Positions 46,441 through 55,124 of a stretch of DNA of 64,000 nt are shown here, piece after piece (positions within the stretch are counted from its first letter, which is position 1; the number at the start of each line of letters is the position of its first letter). A program made the position numbers and the translations under genes. The notes under the pieces were generated by a model. The model searched no databases and was not told the origin of the DNA. It worked only from the letters and a program-made list of their open reading frames with translations. The stretch is from an uncultured Flavobacteriales bacterium (lineage in GTDB: Bacteria > Bacteroidota > Bacteroidia > Flavobacteriales_D > Crocinitomicaceae), in contig CALSTG010000001.1 in the NCBI GenBank assembly GCA_943789205.1, positions 1,106,435 through 1,170,434 on the forward strand, written 5' to 3'.

Positions 46441-47315
46441 GATAGCTCGTTTTCTTTCTTACGAATTTTAAATTTATTAGAGCTCAATTTGTAAGTGTCT
46501 CCCATGCTCATTACGTGAACAATTAAATTTTCAATCGAAATAGGTTCGCCAAGCGAAATATCGGTAATGTTCGTGTCTTTAATACTTCTTCCGTCAACAA
46601 GAATTACCAGACCCGATCCTAAAGCTTCCATTTGGTCTCCTCCAGAAATCAGAAGTCCCGTATCTTCGCCTAAACCGAGACCGATGATTTTAGGGTTAGA
46701 AACAACGGCTTGAAATAGGCGTCCTATTCTTCCACGTTTTACGAAGTGGGTATCAATGGCAACATCATTCATTAATCCAAGTCCGCCCGTGATTTTAATT
46801 TCTCCTTTTAACAGTGCTTCTTTACTAGAGCCTTGGTAAATCATATTTCTTGAAGCACATGCCGCTCCAGCAGAGGTTCCAACATAAAGGAAGGCATCAT
46901 TTTGGTATTTATGCAGTATTAAATCGTGTACCTGAGTACCGCCAATTATTGAGGTTAAACGTAATTGGTCCCCTCCCGTAAAAAAAATGACATCTGCAGC
47001 TTGAATTCGTTTTAAAACTTTGTCATCTTGACAATGCTCTCGACTTTCGATACTCAGCACATCAACATTATCCGCACCTAAATAATGAAACGCCTTTGAA
47101 TACTCAGGCCCAACAACATTCGGAATTCTCGAAGCTGTAGGTATAATTTCAATGCGAGAATCAACACCTTGATCCGATTCGTCGATGATGCGCCTTAAAA
47201 TACCTCGTTCAAAGAAGTTTAAGTTGTTATCAATTTGTTCGGTGAAATCTTTTTCTGTGAAACTCCCCGTATCTATCCCCCCCCCAATAATTATCAGCTT
47301 TCCAACAGGTTTCAT
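46437..47315 (-). CDS. cphB: Cyanophycinase (peptidase family S51)
   Basis: Serine exopeptidase that breaks cyanophycin (Asp backbone with Arg side chains) into beta-Asp-Arg. Nucleophile Ser148 is in VGTSAGAACAS; FFTGGDQLRLTSIIGGT, DTHFVKRGRIGRL and GLGLGEDTGLLI are family signatures. Length 292. Residues Gly11-Gly13 are encoded by a run of nine G. Coupled with the isoaspartyl peptidase; no cyanophycin synthetase gene is in the window. A -7 box sits 5 bp before the ATG. Confidence 0.92.
   Translation of the reverse strand: MKPVGKLIIIGGGIDTGSFTEKDFTEQIDNNLNFFERGILRRIIDESDQGVDSRIEIIPTASRIPNVVGPEYSKAFHYLGADNVDVLSIESREHCQDDKVLKRIQAADVIFFTGGDQLRLTSIIGGTQVHDLILHKYQNDAFLYVGTSAGAACASRNMIYQGSSKEALLKGEIKITGGLGLMNDVAIDTHFVKRGRIGRLFQAVVSNPKIIGLGLGEDTGLLISGGDQMEALGSGLVILVDGRSIKDTNITDISLGEPISIENLIVHVMSMGDTYKLSSNKFKIRKKENELS
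47277..47285 (-). repeat. G9 homopolymer in the 5' coding part of cphB
   Basis: Nine consecutive C on the plus strand, read as GGG GGG GGG (Gly11-13) in cphB. It is the longest G/C run I noticed in this AT-rich window. A one-base slip would frameshift the gene near its start. Confidence 0.9.
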
Positions 47316-47320
47316 AGGAA

Positions 47321-47328
47321 CAAAAGTA
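47321..47328 (-). promoter_or_regulatory. Putative -7 box almost touching the cphB start
   Basis: TACTTTTG on the minus strand, 5 bp from the cphB ATG, predicting a very short or absent leader. Confidence 0.45.
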
Positions 47329-47424
47329 ATTTATTTGATGGTTAAAACGCCATGAAAAATCAAATTGTTAATTGCTTTGTTGATTTCTATTGGCGGTTAG
47401 GTATTTTACCCTTTTCAATATATG

Positions 47425-47432
47425 TAAATTTG
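47425..47432 (+). promoter_or_regulatory. Putative -7 box almost touching the dut start
   Basis: TAAATTTG matches TAnnTTTG, 6 bp before the ATG at 47439. It supports 47439 rather than the in-frame ATG at 47352. Confidence 0.4.
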
Positions 47433-47438
47433 AATGAA

Positions 47439-47879
47439 ATGGCTAGAAAAGTTAAAATAATCAACCAATCTTCTAATGCCTTACCTGAGTATAAAACAAT
47501 TGGTTCTTCAGGCATGGATGTTCGCGCGCATACTGACACAAAGATTTATATAAAACCATTGGAACGAAGTCTTATAAAAACAGGGTTGTTTTTAGAGATG
47601 GAAACAGGAATAGAATGCCAAGTTAGACCTAGAAGCGGGTTAGCTTTAAAGCAGGGGTTGACCGTATTGAATACACCGGGGACTATTGATGCTGATTATA
47701 GAGGGGAGATAGGTGTTATTTTAGTGAACTTATCAAACGAAACGGTTTGTATAGAAAACGGAGATCGTATTGCGCAACTTGTTTTTGCTAAAATAGAGAC
47801 CATAGATTGGGTTGAGGTTAATAATACTGATGTTACCGACCGTGGTACAGGGGGGTTCGGCAGCACAGGAATAAAATAG
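47439..47879 (+). CDS. dut: dUTP diphosphatase
   Basis: Hydrolyses dUTP to dUMP. From ATG 47439 (MARKVKIINQSS) it has 146 residues, the usual trimeric dUTPase length; the open frame extends 29 codons upstream without family similarity. Motifs in order: SSGMDVRAH (1), RPRSGLALKQGLTVLNTPGTIDADYRGE (2-3), NGDRIAQLVF (4) and the C-terminal RGTGGFGSTG arm (5). Followed 6 bp later by the nucleotidyltransferase. Confidence 0.95.
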   Translation: MARKVKIINQSSNALPEYKTIGSSGMDVRAHTDTKIYIKPLERSLIKTGLFLEMETGIECQVRPRSGLALKQGLTVLNTPGTIDADYRGEIGVILVNLSNETVCIENGDRIAQLVFAKIETIDWVEVNNTDVTDRGTGGFGSTGIK

Positions 47880-47885
47880 AAACTT

Positions 47886-48902
47886 ATGAATATTATAGTT
47901 CCAATGGCTGGCAGAGGAAGTCGATTAAGGCCTCATACACTAACAGTACCTAAACCGCTAATTCGGGTAGGTGGAAAACCAATAGTCCATAGACTGGTTG
48001 AGGATATTGCAAAGATGTGTAATGAAAAAATAGATGAAATTGCATTTGTTATTGGAGATTTTGGAGAGGCTGTTGAAAAAGAACTTATTGATGTTGCGTC
48101 TAAATTAGGTGCAAAAGGTTCAATCCATTACCAAAGAGAGCCTCTAGGTACAGCTCACGCTGTTTTGTGCGCTGAGCGCTGTTTAGACGGACCTGTCATC
48201 GTGGCTTTTGCAGATACATTATTTAAGGCAGACTTTCAAATTTCTGACCAAACTGAAGGCGTAATTTGGGTAAAACAGATAGAAGACCCAAGTGCTTTTG
48301 GGGTGGTTCAATTAAATGAAAAAAATGAAATAGTTGACTTTATAGAAAAGCCAAAGGAGTTTGTTTCCGATCTGGCTATGATTGGGATTTACTTTTTTCG
48401 AAATGGGACCGCCTTGAAAGCGGAGCTGAATTATTTAATGGATAATGACATTCAAAAAGGCGGCGAATTCCAGCTTCCTGATGCTTTAAGAAGGCTTACT
48501 GAAAAAGGCGTTTCATTTGGCCCAGGCAAGGTCGATGCGTGGCTGGATTGTGGTAATAAAAAAGTAACCGTTGATACAAACAAACACGTATTAAACTTTG
48601 ATCAAGAAAGAGGGGTAACGCTAAGACATAAAACTGCTGAGGTTAAGAATTCGATCATAATTGAACCGTGTTTTATAGGTGAGGGCGCCAAAGTAATTAA
48701 TTCTGTTATCGGGCCTCATGTTTCGGTGGGAGAAGGAACAACCATAGAAGGTTCAATATTGAAAAATTGTTTAATTCAACACAACTCTTCTTTAGAAAAT
48801 CAGGTCCTAAAGGATTCAATGATTGGTTCATTTGCAAATATTCGTCAACAAGCTAAGGATTTGAGTGTAGGAGATTTCACCTCTATAGATGATGCGCTAT
48901 AA
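47886..48902 (+). CDS. Sugar-nucleotide (NDP-sugar) transferase with left-handed beta-helix
   Basis: Nucleotidyltransferase fold with MAGRGSRLRPHT (7-18) and PKPLI (22-26), GTAHAV, and DSFADT-type ADTLF. The C-terminal third has hexapeptide-like repeats (FIGEGAKVINSVIGPHVSVGEGTTIEGS) forming a left-handed beta-helix. It resembles glucose-1-phosphate thymidylyl- or uridylyltransferases, but the nucleotide and sugar cannot be set from sequence alone. Length 338. Overlaps the TPR gene by 14 bp. Confidence 0.85.
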   Translation: MNIIVPMAGRGSRLRPHTLTVPKPLIRVGGKPIVHRLVEDIAKMCNEKIDEIAFVIGDFGEAVEKELIDVASKLGAKGSIHYQREPLGTAHAVLCAERCLDGPVIVAFADTLFKADFQISDQTEGVIWVKQIEDPSAFGVVQLNEKNEIVDFIEKPKEFVSDLAMIGIYFFRNGTALKAELNYLMDNDIQKGGEFQLPDALRRLTEKGVSFGPGKVDAWLDCGNKKVTVDTNKHVLNFDQERGVTLRHKTAEVKNSIIIEPCFIGEGAKVINSVIGPHVSVGEGTTIEGSILKNCLIQHNSSLENQVLKDSMIGSFANIRQQAKDLSVGDFTSIDDAL

Positions 48903-50628
48903 CCTGTTTTTTATTCTGATATTATTACTTTGTGCTTGTAAAGAGCCGAGGCTGATTATTGACAATGACAACTCACAAAAGTCAAAAGCATTTATAACTG
49001 CATTTCATGAAGGTTTAAGACTGAAAATACAGGGCAATTATTTTAAAGCAATTGAAAGATTTGAATTATGCTTGCAAGAAGAACCCCTTGATGACGCATC
49101 ACATTTCGCAATGGCTCAAACCTTTTTATTGATGGGTGATTTAGCACAAGCAGAAACCCATACCATTTCCGCAGTTGAACTCGATAAGGATAATGTCTTT
49201 TATCAAGTTGAGTTGGCATATATGCTTAGAAATAAGGGCGCATTTGAAGAGGCCGGATCTCTCTTTGATGCGATTATTTCTAGCAGACCAAGAGAAATCG
49301 AATATTATTTATTAGCGATTGATTCTTACCGGAAAGCAAAGAATTATAAAGCTGCAATAGGTGTTGTAGACCGTTTAGAAACACTAAAGGGTAATGTTAT
49401 AGAGTCTGCACTTAGAAGGCATTCGATTTATGTAGAAATGGGGAAACTTAAGGAGGCAGAAAAAGGGCTATTACAACTTCATGCTCAGTCACCCAAAAAC
49501 CCGATGATTTTAGCGACATTGGTTGACTTCTATTTTCAACAAGGATTAGAAAATAAAGGCATTCAAAATTTGAAACTACTTGTCGAGGTAGATCCCCAGA
49601 ACGGCATTGGTAATTTAATGTTGGGCGAATATGCATATCAGCAAGGAAAGAGTGAAATAGCCTCAAAATATTTTTATCAAGCCATACAGTCTCTAAATAT
49701 TTCAGCAAATGAAAGTTTAAACGCACTTGAATATTTAGTTTTTGTTAATGACACTTTAAAAATCAATAATAGTATTGAAATACTTGAAGATATTTTTATG
49801 GATAATGATACTGTTCTGAGTGCTATTGGCGACTATTACTTTCAGCATTCAGTAAAAGCGGGCATTTCAGAATCCTTGAGAAACCGTGAATTAAATATGG
49901 GAATTGACAAATATAATAAGGCTCTTGAGCTTAACCCGAATCGATATGACTTATGGCAAAAGCTCCTCTATTTTTATTATGATAATAAGCGGTGGGAAGC
50001 ATTGAGAATATCAGCCCAAAAAACGGTTCGAATATTCCCCCTCAAACCAGAACCCTTTTATTTAGGCGCCGTTGCTTTAAACCAACTTAACGAATACACA
50101 TTGGCCGAGAGCTTTGCAAGACAAGGACTTATGGCATTAGTGGATGATCGTATATTGGAGTCGGACCTCTTAGGGCAATTAGGCGAGTCTTTTTTTAACA
50201 CGGGAGACTTAAAACAAGGGATGGTATATTATTTGCAAGCTATAGAACTAGGTGAAAAAGCAACCCGTGATTATTTAAGTTTTAATTTGAGCCTTAGGTT
50301 ATACGAGAACAAACATGAGCTTAATGAAGCAATTAAAATACTTGACGATGCTCTCTTAAACCAAAACCCTAAGCAATTGACTTTTGAATTGTTAAAGGCT
50401 GACCTATTTTTTGTGCAAGAAAGGTATAATGAAGCTCTTGAGCTTCTTAGTGTTTTAGAAAGTGAAGACGCATTTTTGAAATCGGGTGTTTTCGAACGGC
50501 AAGGAGATGCGTTGTCAATGCTTAAGAATAATATTAAGGCAGTTATCCTTTGGGAAAAAGCTCTAGAGCTTAATAAAGGCTCTGCTTCGTTGAAGAAAAA
50601 AATTAAAAAGGGACAATATGTGGAATAA
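48889..50628 (+). CDS. TPR-repeat lipoprotein
   Basis: 579 residues. The signal ends at a lipobox (ILLLCACK), so it is probably a membrane-anchored periplasmic protein. Many tetratricopeptide repeats cover the rest (for example LRLKIQGNYFKAIERFELCLQEEP and NMGIDKYNKALELNPNRYDLWQKL). ATG codons occur at 48889 and 48892. It sits in the conserved dut-nucleotidyltransferase-TPR-DUF4292-EnvC order of Bacteroidota; its partner is unknown but likely an envelope protein. Confidence 0.85.
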   Translation: MMRYNLFFILILLLCACKEPRLIIDNDNSQKSKAFITAFHEGLRLKIQGNYFKAIERFELCLQEEPLDDASHFAMAQTFLLMGDLAQAETHTISAVELDKDNVFYQVELAYMLRNKGAFEEAGSLFDAIISSRPREIEYYLLAIDSYRKAKNYKAAIGVVDRLETLKGNVIESALRRHSIYVEMGKLKEAEKGLLQLHAQSPKNPMILATLVDFYFQQGLENKGIQNLKLLVEVDPQNGIGNLMLGEYAYQQGKSEIASKYFYQAIQSLNISANESLNALEYLVFVNDTLKINNSIEILEDIFMDNDTVLSAIGDYYFQHSVKAGISESLRNRELNMGIDKYNKALELNPNRYDLWQKLLYFYYDNKRWEALRISAQKTVRIFPLKPEPFYLGAVALNQLNEYTLAESFARQGLMALVDDRILESDLLGQLGESFFNTGDLKQGMVYYLQAIELGEKATRDYLSFNLSLRLYENKHELNEAIKILDDALLNQNPKQLTFELLKADLFFVQERYNEALELLSVLESEDAFLKSGVFERQGDALSMLKNNIKAVILWEKALELNKGSASLKKKIKKGQYVE

Positions 50629-51415
50629 AAGCATGTGTGCATTTCTATTGCTCTTCATGACCGCTAGTTGTGCCAAGCAATGGAGCGATGCTGCATCATC
50701 AAGGCCAGATAAACTACAAAAGCTCAAACAAAAAGATTTTGTGGCAAAGCTTGATAGTATATCAGAAACAGCGCCCAGGCACATGTACACAAAATTGAAG
50801 GTGAGCTTTAAGGATTCTGAAAGGAAAATTTCCTTCAAGACAACGTTGAAGGCTGTGAATGATTCGGCTTTAAGCGCAATCGTTTCTTTTGCACGAATTC
50901 CTGTATTTAGCGCTATAGTAGACACTAGTACTCTAACAATCGTTAATAAAAAAGACAAATGCTATTCGGTGCAAAAATTGAAGGATTTAACTTCGGATTT
51001 AGGAGTAAGTTTTCAGCGTTCTGGAATAGAGGAATTAATATATGGACATGCCATAGGGTTCAATAATAACCAAAAGTATTTTATGCTTAACGACTCTTAC
51101 AGCTATACCCTTTCTTCACATCGAAAGACGAACAATAGAAAGAAAAAAGACATCGTATACACTTATGAGTTGCATGAAAATCAAAAACACCTCTCATCGA
51201 CAAAAATTAATGTACCGATGGATACAACACAAATTCAAATCAATTATTTATCTTGGCAAGAGTCTGACGGCTTTAGGCTCCCTAAAAAAATGGAGATAGA
51301 AGTCCGATCCCCGACGCTGACGATTGATATAGCATTAGAATATACGAAGCTTGACCTTATAACTCCAGAGGCACTATTTTTAATAATTCCAGAGAAATAT
51401 GAAAAGTGTAATTAA
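50618..51415 (+). CDS. DUF4292 family lipoprotein
   Basis: 265 residues. The signal peptide ends at lipobox MTASC (Cys18). The mature part resembles DUF4292, a LolA/LolB-like beta-fold family found in Bacteroidota beside TPR and M23/EnvC genes. No catalytic motif is seen. A role in lipoprotein or envelope traffic would be an inference. Overlaps the TPR gene by 11 bp and precedes the EnvC-like start (51399) by a 17-bp overlap. Confidence 0.8.
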   Translation: MWNKSMCAFLLLFMTASCAKQWSDAASSRPDKLQKLKQKDFVAKLDSISETAPRHMYTKLKVSFKDSERKISFKTTLKAVNDSALSAIVSFARIPVFSAIVDTSTLTIVNKKDKCYSVQKLKDLTSDLGVSFQRSGIEELIYGHAIGFNNNQKYFMLNDSYSYTLSSHRKTNNRKKKDIVYTYELHENQKHLSSTKINVPMDTTQIQINYLSWQESDGFRLPKKMEIEVRSPTLTIDIALEYTKLDLITPEALFLIIPEKYEKCN

Positions 51416-52653
51416 TGTAATGCTCCTCTTCATACTATTTACAACTCCTGGATTTACTCAGGGCAGTACACAGGAACCTCAAAAAACAACAGAAGAAACT
51501 TGAACGTAAAATTTCAAGCACGAAAAACCTTTTAAAGAAGGTCACAAGTTCAAGAAAGGAATCTTTAAGTGAACTACAGCTAATTAATACTCAAATTCAG
51601 AGCCGCGAAGATCTAGTGAGGCTATTTGATAGACAGGTACTATTGGCAGAGGGGACAATTAGAGAAAAAGAAGATCAGGTTAAAGCTTTAGGAATACGCG
51701 TTGAGAAACTTAAAGCTCAATACAAGGAAATGATAATTCATGCATATAAAACACGTAATAAAAATGGAAAGATGATGTTTGTTTTATCTGCAGATAATTA
51801 TTACGAGGCGCAAAAACGTAATAAATACCTTAAAAGTATAACCGCACTCCATAAAAAACAAGTGGCAATAATCGCTTCGAGTCAGAAAAAAATCAATTCA
51901 GAAATTGAAGCAATTAGGCTCGAAAAGGAACGAAAGCAAGCGCTTTTATCGCAAAAGCGATTAGAACGACAAGAAATAGAATCTGACAGAGAAAAGCAAC
52001 AATTATTATTGAGTGAGATTCAAAAAAAAGAGGCCGCGTTGCGTGCCGAAATTCAAAATAATGAGCGTAAAAAACAGCAGATCAAGAACAAAATAGCTGA
52101 AGCAATTAAAAGAGAGCTAGCAGAAATAGAACGTAAACGTAAAGAAGCAGATAGAAAGCGAAAGGCAGCAAACCCCAATGCAAAAGAATTGCCAAGTTTT
52201 ACAGATGAATCTTCAGAGGGTAAAATTGTTAGTAAAAACTTTGAAAAAAATAAAGGGACCCTACCATGGCCGGTTTCTTCTGGAGCGATTACAGAAGGAT
52301 TTGGAAAAAACAAACATCCATCCTTAAGTGGCGTTTACACCAATAACAACGGAATTGATTTATCTTGTGCTCCAGGCTGCGGAATACGAGCGATTTTTTC
52401 TGGAAAAGTAACTGCAGTTTTCCCTATTGCTGGAGCAGGAAAAGTAATCATTATTAAGCATGGTAATTATAGGACAGTTTACAGTAATTTAAAAGAGGCT
52501 TTCGTTTCAATAGGTGATGAGGTTACAACCAAATCCGAGATTGGCATCGTGTCTTTAAATGAGAGCGCCTTAGGTTTGTTGCATTTTGAAATTCACCACG
52601 TAAGTGGCATGACTACAAAAAGCCTTAATCCTTCTTTATGGCTTGACCATTAG
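51399..52653 (+). pseudogene. EnvC-like M23 murein hydrolase activator, frame broken near the start
   Basis: The signal peptide (MKSVINVMLLFILFTTPGFTQ, ATG 51399) reads in one frame and stops at TGA 51501-51503. The coiled coil and LytM-like domain lie in the next frame, from about 51480 to the stop at 52653. Removing one base near 51477-51486 (one C of CCTC, or one A of an A6 run) joins them into a 417-residue protein of normal family length. The coiled coil is about 25-280 and the degenerate LytM domain about 290-415. The metal ligands are incomplete (NNGIDL for HxGxD, LLHFEI for HxHFE), as in non-enzymatic EnvC activators. It is either a frameshift in this strain, a sequencing error, or less likely programmed +1 shifting. 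Confidence 0.8.
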
Positions 52654-54064
52654 CTTTCATCTCCAGTGACATTGTGACAATCATCGCACACATTGCCCAA
52701 ACAGGAACTGCAGCCTTATCTGTATCTAAATAGTTATTTAAAAAAGCGTGTATAAAGTACGAAGCTAAGGACACAATAATACCCATGATGAGTATTTTAA
52801 CATCATTGTTTTTGGGGTATTTGTAATAAAGTATAATTGAAGAATAAAAAATGGATGCCACAATCGCAAGAAAAAGGAGCATGCCAATCAGCCCAGATTC
52901 AGAAAGAGCACCTAAGTATTCGCTATGTGCATTTCCCATGTCTCCAAAATTGGTAGAAATTATAGTAAGATTTTCAGGGTCTTGAAACGCTGCATACTCA
53001 AAGGAATACGTGCCAGGACCAAATCCTAAACCTGGTCTCTTTTTGAACATTTCAATGGCACAATCCCACCTATTAATACGCTCGAGGTTTGAGGCGTCTG
53101 TTGTGACATTTGCGGCACTTTGTATTTTTTCATCAAAGGCTTCAGTGGTATGTTCATGCGTGTTTTTTGCGAGAGCCATTTGAATATTGTCCCATTGTAA
53201 AAACAGCGTTCCCAATGCAATCATAGCAATAGAAATCAGGAGCTTGAGATTCACTTTAAAGTATACAATGCCTCCTATAATTGAAGCACAAATAATGCTT
53301 AACCAAGCGGCTCTCGTATAAGAGAATATTAGTCCGAGGATTAAAACAACATTGATCAAAATTAAAATAGCCTTTGACAAAGCAGGGCGTCCTTTTTGAC
53401 GCAATAAAGCCAGGCTTAAGGGTAAACATAGGGCGATGATAGCACCATAAATCGTGTGGTCTTTAAAAAAGGGCCACATGACCCAATGCCCCTCTTCTTC
53501 ACCAAAACCATACATTGAATGGTGCACAATAGTGAAGCAAACTACGAAGCTGCAAGCCACAATAAAAAACCATAGAAAACGAACCCTGTTTTCGTGATTT
53601 TTAAAAAAATAGGTGCCGAAAATTAGAATGGGAACAATGAACCACAATTTGGAGAGTAGAAATTTAAAGGACACAATTATGTCGGTACTTGTAATTGAGG
53701 TGACGAGCATCCAAAGTAGGTAGGAACAAACACTGATTATTATAGGGTGTTTCCAAATTTCAGTATTTAAAAAAGGCTTTTTGAGCTGAAGGAATAGAAA
53801 CCAAAGCATAAAACCGAATAGCAGGGGCTCTGTCGGTAGATATAAACCAAACCCATCAACATACTCCTCGATGTTTACCGATAGAGGGGTTAAAAAAGCA
53901 ATAAATAAAAAGAATTTTTCAGTTTGAAAAATAGATAAATACACAAAAAGCAGACCTATTGGGAAAAGCCCGAGGTACTCTATTCGAAACCAATTAAACA
54001 AAGTAAAAATGACCGTTAAGACAACGAAGCCAAACGCTAATTTTATTTTATTGTTCAATAGCAT
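52625..54064 (-). CDS. O-antigen polymerase/ligase-like membrane protein (Wzy-like)
   Basis: 479 residues with about eleven hydrophobic segments and a large loop (about 290-380). IFSYTRAAWLSIICASI and NRWDCAIEMFKKRPGLGFGPGTYSFEYA are Wzy_C-like. Its neighbours (Wzz-like, Wzx-like) point to capsule or exopolysaccharide polymerisation. It abuts the Wzz-like gene with no gap. The 3' end overlaps the convergent EnvC-like gene by 29 bp. Confidence 0.85.
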   Translation of the reverse strand: MLLNNKIKLAFGFVVLTVIFTLFNWFRIEYLGLFPIGLLFVYLSIFQTEKFFLFIAFLTPLSVNIEEYVDGFGLYLPTEPLLFGFMLWFLFLQLKKPFLNTEIWKHPIIISVCSYLLWMLVTSITSTDIIVSFKFLLSKLWFIVPILIFGTYFFKNHENRVRFLWFFIVACSFVVCFTIVHHSMYGFGEEEGHWVMWPFFKDHTIYGAIIALCLPLSLALLRQKGRPALSKAILILINVVLILGLIFSYTRAAWLSIICASIIGGIVYFKVNLKLLISIAMIALGTLFLQWDNIQMALAKNTHEHTTEAFDEKIQSAANVTTDASNLERINRWDCAIEMFKKRPGLGFGPGTYSFEYAAFQDPENLTIISTNFGDMGNAHSEYLGALSESGLIGMLLFLAIVASIFYSSIILYYKYPKNNDVKILIMGIIVSLASYFIHAFLNNYLDTDKAAVPVWAMCAMIVTMSLEMKANGQAIKKD

Positions 54065-55060
54065 TTATGCGTCGCTCTTTAGCTCTCTGTATCTTTCAAT
54101 AATTAAGAGGCAGAACACAATAAAAACAAAGGAGCCTATTGCAGCAACAATAGTTAAAATCAATCTTTTTGGTTGGTCTTTTTTATCTGCTACTTCCGCT
54201 TTTTGAACTATGAATTTATGACTGAATTTTGTTGAAGCATCTGATTCTGCTTGCTCATAGGCAACTTTAAAGTCTTCTAATTTGCTTATTTTTTCATTCC
54301 TGGAACGTTCGAGACCATCAAATAGAGATCCAAACTTAGAGTTCACATCTATTTTGTTTCTTAGCTCCTCTTTTTCAGTGGTGCTTTTTGAATCAACCAA
54401 GGCTTGAAATAATCGTGACCGAACATCTAGAGAAACGACACCGAGCTTAGCAAGCCTGTCCATTTCGTCTAAGAGTTCTTGAATTTCTTTATCAAGCTGG
54501 TCTTTTTTTCTTTTTGTGATTTCAAAAGCAGGCAGTGTTCTTTCCTGAATCATTTGGTTTTTCACAGTATCAATTAAGTTTACTACAGCATTGGCCATTT
54601 CTGATGCTTGCTTGGGGTCTTCATCTAAAACATCGATTTTAATCGACCCAAAACGTGTACGTTCAAAGGAAAAATGCCCTTCATAAGCTTGGTTTAACTT
54701 AAACATTTTATTTGGATCGTCAGCATCAATTTTATAACGCTTTAATAGATCGTATTTTGAAACAACATAATCACGAATACGCGACGACTGGAGTATTTGA
54801 ACTAGCTGCTCGGCTTGATCTTCCTCTCCAAAATCCATTGAAGAAGCCTTGACGTTTCTTGATTCGTAAAATGATACAGAACTTGATTTGGATGGAAAAA
54901 CAATGGCCGTAGAAAGAAATAAAGGCGTGATTAGGAAAGAGAGACTATATGCGGCGATGCTTACTAATAAAGTAAACCCAATCACGATCTTTCGACGCCG
55001 AAATAAGAAGGCTAATAATTTCTCTCGTTCTTCATTTAAATTTAACTCTTGATTTTCCAT
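54065..55060 (-). CDS. Wzz-type chain-length determinant protein
   Basis: 331 residues: a cytoplasmic N-terminus, TM1 about 27-46 (IVIGFTLLVSIAAYSLSFL), a large periplasmic region with coiled-coil helices, and TM2 about 302-322 (ILTIVAAIGSFVFIVFCLLI). This is the polysaccharide co-polymerase (Wzz) layout, controlling glycan length with Wzy. No tyrosine-kinase domain is attached. It lies between the Wzx- and Wzy-like genes. Confidence 0.85.
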   Translation of the reverse strand: MENQELNLNEEREKLLAFLFRRRKIVIGFTLLVSIAAYSLSFLITPLFLSTAIVFPSKSSSVSFYESRNVKASSMDFGEEDQAEQLVQILQSSRIRDYVVSKYDLLKRYKIDADDPNKMFKLNQAYEGHFSFERTRFGSIKIDVLDEDPKQASEMANAVVNLIDTVKNQMIQERTLPAFEITKRKKDQLDKEIQELLDEMDRLAKLGVVSLDVRSRLFQALVDSKSTTEKEELRNKIDVNSKFGSLFDGLERSRNEKISKLEDFKVAYEQAESDASTKFSHKFIVQKAEVADKKDQPKRLILTIVAAIGSFVFIVFCLLIIERYRELKSDA

Positions 55061-55124
55061 AGGTGACTTTTGCGGTTACGAAAATAGAACATATAAACAC
55101 AAGTAAAACTTATATTTTAAGAAT

